DNA of 64,000 nt from Bedellia somnulentella (lineage: Eukaryota; Arthropoda; Insecta; Lepidoptera; Bedelliidae): positions 17,220,875 through 17,284,874 of the forward strand of contig OY755170.1 of assembly GCA_963576735.1 (NCBI GenBank). Reading direction: 5' to 3'. The translations under genes and the position numbers were made by a program. The notes below the pieces were generated by a model. That model ran no database searches and was not told the origin of the DNA. It was given only the letters and a program-made list of their open reading frames with translations. This document shows positions 42,675-54,900 of the stretch, one piece after another. Position 1 is the stretch's first letter, and the number at the start of each line of letters is the position of its first letter.

Positions 42675-45639
42675 TGACACCAAGAGTCACAACGACATAA
42701 AACACATCGACGGGATGTATAATATTGAATGTCACGCCCACGAATTATTAAGTAAGTGTAAATATAGTTTAGATAGAACATATAATCTTAAATTACTCTC
42801 TTTCAATATCCGTAGCATACATAATGATAGAAACTTTAACAACTTTATTTTGTCACTTAAAACCATGAATATAGAATTTGATATCATGATATTGACCGAA
42901 TGTTGGCTACGTGAAGACACAAATATACCGCAGATCACTGGATATGACTCCCACTACTCCAAAAACAATTTAAACCAAAACGGCGGTGTTGTGGTTTATA
43001 GCAAAGCCAGCATTAACTGCACAGCTATTGAACCCAATATAAAAAATGCGGAATGCTTAATCATAAACGTTAACAACGAAGTTTCTGTCTTGGCAATCTA
43101 TCGTTCTCCCTCACGCAATAGTAACACAGATATCGACACATTCCTTAAATCTCTCAGCACTATTTTGTCTGCCAATGGAACTAAAGAAGTCATAGTTGCG
43201 GGCGACATTAATATTAACACTCTAGACGTAGCTAACACTACCACTTCTAAATACCTTTGCTTCATGGCAGAGCATAATCTGATTCCTGTTATCTCAAAAC
43301 CCACCCGACAAAAATCATGTCTAGACCATATATTCATAAAATTTAATAATCAACATATTATTGGTGTAGTAGGGATGACTGACATAACAGACCACTCATT
43401 TACAATGATAGGTCTCTCCACAATCAAAAATAAAAAGGAACACCATAATAGAGAGCACACAATAATTGACTTCTGTGGCTTAAAATCAGATTTACAAAAC
43501 ACTGACTGGACCTTAATTACCAAAACTTGCGACACTGACGACGCAGCGACCAAATTTATAAACATTCTCGATGAAGCTATTAAAACCCATTCCACCAAAA
43601 GAAAAATTAGACGAACCAAATGTATTCTCAAATCATGGATGACTCCTGGGCTTCTTAGGTGTGTTGCACATCGAGACAAACTCCACCTAGATCTTCGAAA
43701 ACATCCTAAAGACCCAGTGCGCCGTCTCATCTATAACAGGTACAAAAACTTCTGTAATGACCTCCTCCAACGCTTGAAAAAAGACCATTACAACAGCGAA
43801 TTCAATAAAAACAGAAATAACCCCAAAATACTATGGAAGACGGTTAAAGAACTAGGAAATCAGGCAATACCACGACCACCTCACGAACTCACTAAACTAA
43901 AGCCAACTCCGAAAGACTCTCTTAACTCTTGTAACAATTACTTTGTAGACGTAGGGAAAAACCTGGCGGATAATCTGCTAGCCTCTATAGATACATCCGA
44001 GACAGAGCTTATCACCAGCACCCATATCTGTAGTCAAACACATAGTTCTGAATCCTTTTTTATGACCCCTACGGACTCAGCAGAAGTAAGCACGCTCATT
44101 AGTCAACTCTGTGATAGTGGAGCTTCAGGTTACGACGAAATTCCTCCTAAGCTAATAAAAGCCATTAAAGAACCAATCCTATCTCCCTTTACTCATATTC
44201 TCAACCTAAGTCTTTCATCAGGTACGTTTCCCCAGATTTGGAAAACCGCTACGGTTATCCCAATTCACAAAAATGGTGATAAAACAAACCCCCAAAACTA
44301 CCGCCCTATCTCGCTTTTACCTGTTTTTTCAAAAATTCTGGAGAAAATTGTTAACAAGCGCTTATCCAAGTACCTCGAGAAAATCAACGTGTTGTCCAAT
44401 AATCAATACGGATTTCGGAAAAAACGGTCAACAGAGGATGCTGTACACAAACTCGTAACCGAAATTGTATCCCATCTCGATAGAGGAGAAAAATGTATTG
44501 GGTTGCTTCTTGATCTTTGCAAGGCTTTTGATACGGTCTCCATGCCTCTTTTAATGAAGAAATTGGAAAGTATTGGTATTCGCGGACAGGCCTTAGACTG
44601 GTTCCATAGCTACCTTACAAACCGTAAACAACGACTCAGGGTTGGAACGTGTAGCGATGATCTGAGTGTATTATATGGCGTCCCTCAAGGAAGTGTCCTT
44701 GGCCCTACTCTCTTTATAATATATTTAAATGATATCCACAACTTAGCAAGTGCGAATATGGAGATTGTTTGCTACGCGGACGATACTGTTGCCTTGTTTC
44801 ATGATAGGTCATGGGAGGAAACCGCAACCAAAGCAGAGGAAGGTTTTGCACAACTCAAGGGTTGGCTGGACAAAAACCTCCTGTCCCTCAACGTGGATAA
44901 AACCGAATTTCTATGTTTCTTCAAAACGTTAGCATCCAGCCCTAAGGGAAACCTTGAGGTGAAAGCACATCGTACTAATTGCTCTCGCAACAGATGCTCC
45001 TGCAAGCCTTTGAGGAGAGTCAAAACAACAAAGTACCTCGGAGTGGTGCTGGATGAACGTCTCTCTTTCCAACCACACATAGCTTACGTTAGCGACAGAG
45101 TCCGTAAACTGACCTATCTAATGAGACGCATTAGATACATAGGTGATGTTATAGTCCTACGTCTCGTTTACCAAGCGCTATGCCAGTCTATAATAAGTTA
45201 TTGTATTACCATCTGGGGTGGAGTGGGCATCACATTCATGCTACAGCTTGAGAGAGCTCAGAGAGCGCTCCTGAAAGTAATGCTTGGGATGCCTTTCCTC
45301 TATCCCACGGATAAACTCTATGCTCAGGCGAATCTCTTAAACGTCAGACAAATTTATATCCTAAACACGGTATTGCGCGTTCACAGACAAACTCTAAATT
45401 CTCCAAACTATAGTGCTCTGCTGAACAAAAGGGTTTTTAGGGTTCCAATTCAATCACGAATTAAGACAACATTTGCTTCCCATCTCCCACCATTTGCCCT
45501 AACAAATACGTACAACAAAGCACTAAGAACATGTAATATCAAAGAACTCTCATGCAAAGCCTCAAAACGAATAATATCGGAATGGCTACTCTCTCAAACT
45601 TATCAGGCCACCGAACAGTTTATGAGGACCGAGAAGTAA
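42553..45639 (+). CDS. LINE ORF2: endonuclease and reverse transcriptase
   Basis: 1028 codons if the ATG at 42553 is used; ATG 42715 is an alternative. The AP-type endonuclease shows LLSFNIRSIHN, LTECWL, VAGDIN and TDHSF (residues about 80-295). Reverse transcriptase shows NYRPISLLP, NQYGFRKKRST, LDLCKAFDTV, GVPQGSVLGP and YADD (about residue 740), then KYLGVVLDERLSF. Catalytic residues are intact. It supports target-primed insertion. Confidence 0.95.
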   Translation: MEPSTSAKKNNIPQYLSKTNLTSPTESSSSVLCPQSQLHNNDTKSHNDIKHIDGMYNIECHAHELLSKCKYSLDRTYNLKLLSFNIRSIHNDRNFNNFILSLKTMNIEFDIMILTECWLREDTNIPQITGYDSHYSKNNLNQNGGVVVYSKASINCTAIEPNIKNAECLIINVNNEVSVLAIYRSPSRNSNTDIDTFLKSLSTILSANGTKEVIVAGDININTLDVANTTTSKYLCFMAEHNLIPVISKPTRQKSCLDHIFIKFNNQHIIGVVGMTDITDHSFTMIGLSTIKNKKEHHNREHTIIDFCGLKSDLQNTDWTLITKTCDTDDAATKFINILDEAIKTHSTKRKIRRTKCILKSWMTPGLLRCVAHRDKLHLDLRKHPKDPVRRLIYNRYKNFCNDLLQRLKKDHYNSEFNKNRNNPKILWKTVKELGNQAIPRPPHELTKLKPTPKDSLNSCNNYFVDVGKNLADNLLASIDTSETELITSTHICSQTHSSESFFMTPTDSAEVSTLISQLCDSGASGYDEIPPKLIKAIKEPILSPFTHILNLSLSSGTFPQIWKTATVIPIHKNGDKTNPQNYRPISLLPVFSKILEKIVNKRLSKYLEKINVLSNNQYGFRKKRSTEDAVHKLVTEIVSHLDRGEKCIGLLLDLCKAFDTVSMPLLMKKLESIGIRGQALDWFHSYLTNRKQRLRVGTCSDDLSVLYGVPQGSVLGPTLFIIYLNDIHNLASANMEIVCYADDTVALFHDRSWEETATKAEEGFAQLKGWLDKNLLSLNVDKTEFLCFFKTLASSPKGNLEVKAHRTNCSRNRCSCKPLRRVKTTKYLGVVLDERLSFQPHIAYVSDRVRKLTYLMRRIRYIGDVIVLRLVYQALCQSIISYCITIWGGVGITFMLQLERAQRALLKVMLGMPFLYPTDKLYAQANLLNVRQIYILNTVLRVHRQTLNSPNYSALLNKRVFRVPIQSRIKTTFASHLPPFALTNTYNKALRTCNIKELSCKASKRIISEWLLSQTYQATEQFMRTEK

Positions 45640-46211
45640 AGTTTTAATGAATGCAACTTTGTTATTTGAAGTTCTCGTTTTGTTCTCATCAAATTATCAC
45701 ATTGCCTGTAAGTAATTATTTAGAAAAAGTTAAGATCCTGCTTCTTAGTATAATTGTGTTTTCACCGCATTTTTTAATTATTATTATTATTATTTTTTGT
45801 CATTTTGTAACAATATTTATAATTATTAATTATTATTATTATATTGATAATTTATTGAACTATGATAATTTGTAAATTGTGATTGAATTTAATTGTCTTG
45901 TAATAAATTGTTCTGGTACAAACTCGTTTATATATAAATTATATTCTAATGTTAGTTATAAGTTTTAGATATATTATTTCATTATTATAATTTTCAATGA
46001 ATTTTTTATTTCTTCATATAATGTCACAGGATTGTATATAAGAAAAAATAACAAAAATGAACTTATTTATTTTTGTAAAACCAAGAACAAAGCATTTGTA
46101 AAATACTGTAGGCGTCCGCAGTACAGGCTAGGCCTAGTGCGGAGCCATTGCTCAAATTTCATGTATATATTTTTTTGCAAATAAATAATTTAATTTAATT
46201 TAATTTAATTG

Positions 46212-46440
46212 GCAGAGGTACATATACTTCTGAACTACACGTGACAGTGTCACCTTGTGTTCAGAGAACCCAAGTTTTGCTTGCACATTGTACTCATGTG
46301 ACAGGGATCAGGCCTATCGCAATTTTGTACTAATTCACACACTGTCACATGGCTAAGTTGTTTTCTTTTTCACGATGTTTTCCCACATCGTTAACAACCA
46401 TACGACTCTAGTAATGACAAATTGGTGTAGGCCCGACCAA
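46212..46440 (-). repeat. Family B SINE, minus-strand copy
   Basis: It starts GGCAGAGGTACAT directly after the LINE tail and ends ATTGGTGTAGGCCCGACC. The remaining tRNA head is short. Confidence 0.8.
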
Positions 46441-46859
46441 ATGAAAAGCGGTGTTATTTATTTATTTATTTTTAACAATAAGCTCACAGCACAAATATAA
46501 TTCACATTAACGTAGTAATGTTGACTTATATTAGGCCAATTAAGAACTTTTATTATACTTTATTGGTAATTATAAGCGATTAAAGCAATCAAGAAACTTG
46601 GATTTGTTAGAAAACTAACATGCATACTTATCACAGAAATAAACACCAAATAATATAAGAACCAACCAAAAAAGTCAATGGTTTTGTCTTTGTGAGAACG
46701 TCAATGTGATTTATTATTAATATGAAAAAAAATATATAACTGCTCGGACTCTGCTCTCTGACTTTTATTTATTTAACTATTTTAGTAGGTTATGGGGCAA
46801 TAAAAAAGCTTCCAATTATCAGTTTAAGCATTTTTTTGTCAAATTCGTGAAAATATAAA

Positions 46860-47330
46860 ATGTCGGAAAATGAAGACGCAAGTTCTTCAGCAACAACATC
46901 AGCCCGTAACTTTCCAGTTCAACCATCTCTTTCATCAGTGGATAAACTGGATGGTGCTAAGAACTACGGCACATGGGCATTTGCAATGAGAATGTATTTA
47001 ACAGATTATGACCTCTGGGACTACATCGAGTCACCACAAGAAATGCTTAATAACCGAGCGGTAAGAGATTTTACTCGTTTCGATGCTAAAGCGCGAGCAA
47101 AATTATGCTTGTCTGTGAAACCACATATTTTTCCAATTGTACAAAACTGCAATACTGCCGCAGAAACATGGAGAAAACTAAAAGATACATACGCCAGCAG
47201 TGGGCTATCGCGACGTTTAAGTTTGTTGAGGAATTTGTTCAACTCTAAGCTAGAGCTTCACAACTCTATGGCAGAATACTATCAGAACAACACAGCAAGA
47301 ACTCATACAAATCAATTCACCTGTGGATGA
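46860..47330 (+). pseudogene. Copia Gag, truncated
   Basis: It begins at ATG with a typical N-terminus (LDGAKNYGTWAFAMRMYLTD, CNTAAETWRKLKDTY). It breaks after about 143 residues. The zinc knuckle and most of the protease are missing, and pol-like sequence resumes near 47380. Confidence 0.9.
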
Positions 47331-47379
47331 TGAGTTCATTGGTATTATAATGTTAGCTGAGATTTCTGAGGTATTGTAT

Positions 47380-48730
47380 GTTCCAAAATAAATACAAATT
47401 TACTATCGGTAAGTGCTTTAGTTAAAAAAGGCTATATCGTTTTATTTTCTTCTAAAGGTGCATTTATATTTCCTAAGGAAAGTTGTAAAGTCTCCGGCAA
47501 TTACATAGCTACAGCATCCATTGACAGAGGCTTATTTAAGCTTGACACATGTCACACTGTCAATACAGCTTGTATAAAAGAGTCAGTTTTACTTTGGCAT
47601 AAACGTCTTGGTCATTTAAATGCCAATTCTCTCAATATTTTAAAAAATAGAAATGTAGGAATAGAATACACAGACTCAAAGCTAAGTAGTACTTGCATAC
47701 CTTGTGTACGAGGTAAAATGAGCAAAAAGCCTTTTAAAAAGTCAAAAAGTTGTTCACAGAATTTATTAGAGTTAGTACATTCTGATCTGTGTGGGCCAAT
47801 GAGTACTTACTCTTTTGGAAACAATATTTACCTTGATTTGATTTTTTCTTACTTTTACACACGATTTTAGTCGTAAGACTTTTGGATATTTAATTAGACG
47901 TAAAAGAGAAGTACTTTCTAAATTTGTTGATTTTAAAGTTTTTGTTGAAAATCAGACTGGCCGATTAATAAAATGTTTACGTTCGGACAACGGACGTGAG
48001 TATGTTAATAAACAAATGTCGTCATTTTTGAAAAACAACGGCATACTACATCAAACTTCAGTTCCTCATAATCCGCAACAAAATGGGTTAGCAGAACGAA
48101 TTCACAGGACGGTTATTGAAAAAGCTCGTGCGATGTTTCACGACGCGAAACTTGCTAAGGCTAATTGGGCGGAAGCATTCAATACTGCGATTTATTTAAA
48201 AAATCGGTCTCCCACTCAAGCTCTCAATAATCAAATTCTTAAGGAGATTTGGACTGGTCAAACGATCGATTTGTCTCATTTAAGTGTTTTTGGGTGTGAA
48301 GCGCATGTTCTAATTCCGAAGGAAAAGCGCACCAAACTCGAGTCTAAAACTCAACCCTGTGTCTTTGTGGGTTATTCAACTGAGTCGAAAGGCTACTAAG
48401 ACTATGTAATCCTCAAAATCCCAAGCAATCATAATTTCCAGAGATGTTGTTTTTATAGAGGATAAAACATATTTTTGTGTACCTGGTCCCAATAATAGTC
48501 TATCTTCGCCAGAAGATATTGAAGTATTTTTTCATGAATCTCAAAGTATTGAGCCTATTGTTTCTACGTCTTCACCATCAGAAATTTCGCGGAACATTCA
48601 ATGTCAAGAACTACCTTCTTCTTCTTTAGAAAGTGCAGATATTTCTAATGTTCCTGAAGAAGAAATGTCATCACACACACAACAAAATCAGTCTGAAACT
48701 GAAAATTCCACCCGAGAGCCTCGCTATCTA
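47380..48730 (+). pseudogene. Copia integrase region, frameshifted
   Basis: It contains LLWHKRLGHLNANS, CIPCVRGKM and LVHSDLCGPM, then a break near 47850. It continues with RSDNGREYVN and HNPQQNGLAERIHRTV (ORF from 48016) to FVGYSTESKGY, where a stop interrupts it. The GAG-pre-integrase and rve core order is that of Copia. Confidence 0.9.
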
Positions 48731-48823
48731 ACTAGGATAAGAAAAAACCACCAGTTCGTTATCCACTACTAATGGTGAACCTGAGTCGTATAAGGCAGCC
48801 ATAGAAAGCTTAAATAAACAAGA

Positions 48824-50170
48824 GTGGCTGACTGCGAGTATGAATCCTTAATGAAACACAATTCATGGATACTAGTTGACAGACCTGTGGATAGAAATAC
48901 GATTAAAAGTAAATGGGTTTATAAAATAAAACGAAATACCAGTGGCGTAATAGTCAAATACAAAGCAAGACTTGTAGCAAAAGGCTTTACTCAAGTTCCT
49001 GGTGTAGACCACGGAGAGACTTTCCCTCCCGTAGCTAGACTTTCATCTATTCGTCTCTTAATGGCATTTGCTCTGAATCTCAACGTCCAGATAGAACATT
49101 TAGATGTTGAAACAGCATTTCTAAATGGGGATTTAGACAAAAAAAATATGGAGCAACCAGAAGGTTACGAAATTAATCGAAAAGAAAATGTTTGTTTGTT
49201 AAAGAAGTCTTTATATGGTTTGAAACAAGCATCTAGACAATGGAACATCAAAGTTCGCGAAGCTATGTCTTGTATGTCTCAACACAAGCCGAAACTGAAC
49301 ATTGTCTTTATTACAAACGCAATGGAAATAAAATACTAGTAGTAGCTGTGTTTGTAGATGATTTCTTTATACTTTGTAATGATGAAACAATGAAAACAGA
49401 ATTTACACAGAAATTAAAAAATACGTTTATAGTAAAAGATCTTGGTGTTCTGAAAGATTGTTTAGGAATTCGAGTAACACGAAAAAGTGGTTGTGTTAGT
49501 CTTGATCAAACTAAGTACATTGAAGATCTTATTATAAAGTTTGGAATGCAAGACGCTATACCCGTTACAACCCCCTTTAGAGCCTGGTATGAAACTTACT
49601 ATACCTGAAAAGGAAGATGAGAAACCTGAACTTCCATATCAGCAGCTTAAAGGATCTCTAATGTACATTTCCTTGGGAATACGGCCGGACATTTCAACTG
49701 CTGTGTCTTATTTAAGCCAATTCAATGTTCATTACGGGGAGGTACATTGGAAAGCTGCTAAGCGAGTTCTAAGGTACCTGAAGGCCACTAAAAACTTGCA
49801 GCTTAACTTTAGCAAAGGTGAGAATTATCCTACGGGATATGCGGATGCTGACTATGCCAATTGCCTAACTGACAGACGTTCGTATTCGGGATATATTTTT
49901 AAAATGAGTGGTGCATGCGTATCGTGGGAAGCTCGCAAACAGCGAACACCTGCTCTCTCAACCACTGAAGCTGAGTAGATGGCACTAGGCGACGCATGTA
50001 AAGAAGCCATATATCTTCGAATGCTCATTAAAGAAGTCTTCAATATCATACATCCCATCAACATTTATTCCGGTAACCAAAGTTCACTAAAATTAACTCG
50101 AAATAATTCATATCACTCACGCACAAAGCATATCGATATTAGACATCATTTCGTACGTACCGACCAATGA
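48824..50170 (+). pseudogene. Copia reverse transcriptase and RNase H, broken
   Basis: Three overlapping frames carry KWVYKIKRNTSG, KARLVAKGFTQ, DVETAFLNGDLD (48824-49339), FVDDFFILC (49240-49608) and YADADYANC with SGYIFKMSG (49541-49978). A TAG replaces the codon after TTEAE, and the frame reopens to 50170. At least two frameshifts and one stop make it dead. Confidence 0.92.
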
Positions 50171-51693
50171 AATGGTAACGGACATCCTCATTAAGCCATT
50201 AGTTAAATAAAACATTGTAGATGTACATCATCTCTAGGCTTAAGGTAGGATAGTGTTTATAATGTATTTATATTTTAAATTCATAATGATGTGGATTCAA
50301 AGTGTTCATTACGGGAAGGTGTAAAAAGTGTTATCTAATGAACCTTTTTCTTTTGATATTTTTGTTATTTTTGTCAATGGTTTTGTCTTTGTGAGGACGT
50401 CTATGTGATTTATTATTAATAATATAATAACCCCCCAAAAATTAAATAATATATATTTTAAATGTATTTTTCGTTAACGACATCTTTACTAAGTTCGAAT
50501 GACTAATGTGATGAATGATGAATACACTTTAGTGGTGTACTATCTGCACCAAACGTGCGCATTTCAAGTGATGTGTTACATATAAGTTTGAATTCAACTT
50601 AGCTTCAAACAATCATAGTTCATAACGTTCCTACAAGATTGCGCTGAAACATTGGTTTCATTAGGACGGAAAATAAATTTGTGTAGTAAAGTGGATTGAC
50701 ACAAGTATGTCCTAATAATAACTTAAATGCCTTTTTTCCTTACTTCTTAATCCACAAATGTGAAAATAAGACTTAAAGTTTCTAGATACTTCAATGAGAA
50801 AAATCCCAACTAACTTTATAATCTAATTCAACTACTTTAAGACCTTCTTTCAGCAATAAAGGCTATGTCTTTGCCTATGTTTTTCTTCGAAATTATTTTA
50901 CCGTTCTATTAAATTTCATGAAAATAAGTTTAGTGGTTTAGACGGGGCAGACAGAGTTACTTTCGCATTTATGATATGAGTACGGGAGTCCGTATTTGAA
51001 ATTAAGAGGTGACAATAGATGATTTTCCATCCTCCAGTTAAGACTGAGTCGTCGAAGTAAATTTTCGTATAGTAAAACCTTAAAATTCATTGAAGCTGAT
51101 CTTAAATTAAAGGCACACACTAACCTCGATAACCCTAGAGTAACATAAACAACGCTATGTAAACTCACTACTTTTATAATCGAAAGTTTGAAATTTGTCG
51201 ATGTAAAATAAAGAAAAAGAAAGAAAAGAAGATGTTTATTCGCCATAAGTGGCACAAAAAAAACATATAAAATTTATAAAATTACTAAGTTAAATATAAA
51301 ATAAGCTAAAAACTAACACAATAAAAATAACATTATAACAAAATTAAACACTGTTGGTTTTTTCCTGGTTTGTAACAAACAAAAAGAACGTTTTTCATGT
51401 TCTGAGAACTAGATATGTATATAAGGCTCTTGCCTTATGTTCGACCTCCGAGCAGACGGTTTGCACAATGGACCACGCTCCCCGTCGTAATACACGGCGA
51501 ATAAGCAGTACATACTCTTCCTAAAAGATGTGGCTTCAAATCTTGTAAATAAACTTCTCTTTTTGTTGATTAAAAAAATTGGCTTATCACAGAAATAAAC
51601 ACCAAATAATAAAATAACCCCCCAAAAATTTAATAATATATATTTTAAATGTATTTTTCGTTAACGACATCTTTACTAAGTTCGAATGACTAA

Positions 51694-51978
51694 TACACTT
51701 TAGTGGTCATAAATAAAAGATGTTATTAAAGGAAAGAAAAATTTCGACACTGGCGGGGTTCGAACCCGCGACCTTCGGGTATACGCCCCCGTCGCTCTGC
51801 CAACTGAGCTACAGTGTCAGTTGGCAGAGCGACGGGGGCGTATACCCGAAGGTCGCGGGTTCGAACCCCGCCAGTGTCGAAAAAATTTTTCTTTCCTTTA
51901 ATAACATCTTTTATTTATGAGTAATAATCCCCACATGAGGAATTCATGTCAAAAAACATTAAATTACACTTTAGTGGT
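51694..51978. mobile_element. Palindromic tRNA-derived retroposon in the satellite
   Basis: The 257-bp insert (51708-51964) is bounded by 14-bp direct repeats TACACTTTAGTGGT. Its first 212 bp are an inverted repeat: arms 51708-51806 and 51818-51919 around an 11-nt centre. The minus strand at 51746-51818 holds a whole tRNA-like sequence with a perfect 7-bp acceptor stem (GACACTG/CAGTGTC), D arm and T arm (GCGGGTTCGAACCCCGC); its anticodon arm has an eight-base loop and a mismatch. The right arm repeats it in sense without the first bases, then continues to an AT-rich tail. Confidence 0.88.
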
Positions 51979-54900
51979 GTACTATCTGCACCAAACGTGC
52001 GCATTTCAAGTGATGTGTAACATATAAGTTTGAATTCAACTTAGCTTCAAACAATCATAGTTCATAACGTTCCTACTAGATTGCGCTGAAACATTGGTTC
52101 CATTAGGACGGAAAATAAATTTGTGTAGTAAAGTGGATTGACACAAGTATGTCCTAATAATAACTTAAATGCCTTTTTTCCTTACTTCTTAATCCACAAA
52201 TGTGAAAATAAGACTTAAAGTTTCTAGATACTTCAATGACAAAAATCCCAACTAACTTTATAATCTAATTCAACTACTTTAAGACATTCTTTCAGCAAAG
52301 AAGGCTATGTCTATGCCTATGTTTTTCCTCGAAATTATTTGACCGTTCTATTAAATTTCGTAAAAATAAGTTCGGTGGTTTAGACGGGGCAGACAGAGTT
52401 ACTTTCGCATTTCTGATATGAGTGCGGGAGTCCGGATTTGAAATTAAGAGGTGACAATAGATGATTTTCCATCCTCCAGTTAAGATTGAGTCATCGAAGT
52501 AAATTTTCGTATAGTAAAACCTTAAACTTCATTGAAGCTTATCTTAAATTAAAGGCACACACTAACCTCGATAACCCTAGAGTAACATAATCAACGCTAT
52601 ATTAATTCACTACATTTATAATCAAAAGTTTGATGTTTGTCGATGTAAAATAAAGAAAAAAAGAAAAAGAAAAAAAAGAAGATGTTTATTCGCCATTTGT
52701 GGCACAAAAAAAACATATAAAATTTATAAAATTACTAAGTTAAATATAAAAGTAAGCTAAAAACTAACACAATAAAAATAACATTATAACAAAATTAAAC
52801 ACTGTTGGTTTTTTTCCTGGTTTGTAACAAACAAAAAGAACGTTTTTCATGTTCTGAGAACTAGATATGTATATAAGGCTCTTGCCTTATGTTCGACCTC
52901 CGAGCAGACGGTTTGCACAATGGACCACGCTCCCCGTCGTAATACACTGCGAATCAGCAGTATATACTCTTCCTGAAATGTTTTATTCTATAACGACATC
53001 TTTACTAAGTTCGAATGACTAATACACTTTAGTGGTGTACTATCTGCACCAAGAGTGCGCATTTCAAGTGATGTGTAACATATAAGTTTGAATTCAACTT
53101 AGCTTCAAACAATCATAGTTCATAACGTTCCTACTAGATTGCGCTGAAACATTGGTTTCATTAGGACGGAAAATAAATTTGTGTAGTTAAGTGGATTGAC
53201 ACAAGTTTGCCCTAAAAATAACTTAAATGCCTTTTTTCCTTACTTCTTTATTTACAAATGTGAAAATAAGACTTAAATTTTCTAGATACTTCAATGAGAA
53301 AAAATCCGAACTAACTTTATAATCTAATTCAACTACTTTAAGACATTCTTTCAGCAAAGAAGGCTATGTCTATGCCTATGTTTTTCTTCGAAATTATTTT
53401 ACCGTTCTATTAAATTTCATGAAAATAAGTTAAGTGGTTAAGACGGGGCAAACAGAGTTACTTTCGCATTTATGATATGAGTACTGGAGTCTAGATTTGA
53501 AATTAAGAGGTGACAATAGATGATTTTCCATCCTCCAGTTAAGATTGAGTCATCGAAGTAAATTTTCGTATAGTGAAACCTTAAAATACATTGAAGCTGA
53601 TCTTAAATTAAAGGCACACACTAACCTCGATAACCCTAGAGTAACATAATTAACGCTATATTAATTCACTACATTTATAATCAAAAGTTTGATGTTTGTC
53701 GATGTAAAATAAAGAAAAAAAGAAAAAGAAAAAAAAGAAGATGTTTATTCGCCATTTGTGGCACAAAAAAAACATATAAAATTTATAAAATTACTAAGTT
53801 AAATATAAAAGTAAGCTAAAAACTAACACAATAAAAATAACATTATAACAAAATTAACCACTGTTGGTTTTTTTTCCTGGTTTGTAACAAACAAAAAGAA
53901 CTTTTTTCATGTTCTGAGAACTAGATTTGTATATAAGGCTCTTGCCTTATGTTCGACCTCCGAGCAGACGGTTTGCACAATGGACCACGCTCCTCGTCGT
54001 AATACACTGCGAATAAGCAGTACATACTCTTCCTGAAATGTTTTATTCTATAACGACATCTTTACTAAGTTCGAATGACTAATACACTTTAGTGGTGTAC
54101 TATCTGCACCAAACGTGCGCATTTCAAGTGATGTGTAACATATAAGTTTGAATGAAACTTAGCTTCAAACAATCATAGTTCATAACGTTCCTACAAGATT
54201 GCGCTGAAACATTGGTTTTATTAGGACGGAACATAAATTTGTGTTGTAAAGTGGATTGACACAAGTATGTCCTAAATATAATTTATATGTCTTTTTTCCT
54301 TACTTCTTAATCCACAAATGTGAAAATAAGACTTAAAGTTTCTAGATACTTCAATAAGAAAAATCCCAACTCACTTTATAATCTAATTCAACTACTTTAA
54401 GACATTCTTTCAGCAAAGAAGGCTATGTCTATGCATATGTTTTTCTTCGAAATTATTTTACCGTTCTATTAAATTTCATGAAAATAAGTTTAGTGGTTTA
54501 GACGAGGCAGACAGAGTTACTTTCACATTAATGATATAAGTACGGGAGTTCGGATTTGAAATTAAAAGTTGACAATAGATGATTTTCCATCCTCCAGTAA
54601 AGATTGAGTCTTCGAAGTAAATTTTCGTATAGTAAAACCTTAAAATACATTGAAGCTGATCTTAAATTAAAGGCACACACTAACCTAGATAACCCTAGAG
54701 TAACAAAAACAACGCTATATGAACTCTCTACTTTTATAATCGAAAGTTTGATGTTTGTCGATGTAAAAAATAGCAAAAAAGAAAAAGAAAGAAAAGAAGA
54801 TGTTTATTCGCCATTTGCGGCACAAAAAAAACATATAAAATTAATAAAATTACTAAGTTAAATATAAAAGTAAGCAAAAACTAACACAATAAAAATAACA

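Larger units (their letters stand above)
41040..46211 (+). mobile_element. Full-length CR1/Jockey-group LINE
   Basis: 5' UTR (approximate start), ORF1 41646-42674, ORF2 42553-45639, AT-rich 3' UTR and an (AATTT)n tail at 46182-46211. Both ORFs are open, so the copy may be competent. I could not fix the 5' end or a target duplication. Confidence 0.85.
46656..50426 (+). mobile_element. Broken Ty1/Copia retrotransposon inside satellite DNA
   Basis: A 48-bp direct repeat (46674-46722 and 50373-50421, GTCAATGGTTTTGTCTTTGTG) is all that is clear of the LTRs. Satellite sequence flanks both sides (ATCACAGAAATAAACACC on the left, CCCCCCAAAAATTAAATAAT on the right), showing insertion into a monomer. 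The coding part has an internal deletion, frameshifts and stops. Confidence 0.85.

Noticed and set aside
51746..51818. Functional tRNA gene on the minus strand
   Set aside because: Acceptor and T arms pair, but the anticodon loop is eight bases with a mismatched stem, and it lies in a palindromic retroposon.
54528..54776. Minus-strand protein frame in the satellite
   Set aside because: Equivalent positions in neighbouring monomers are broken, and codon-scale conservation is not evident.
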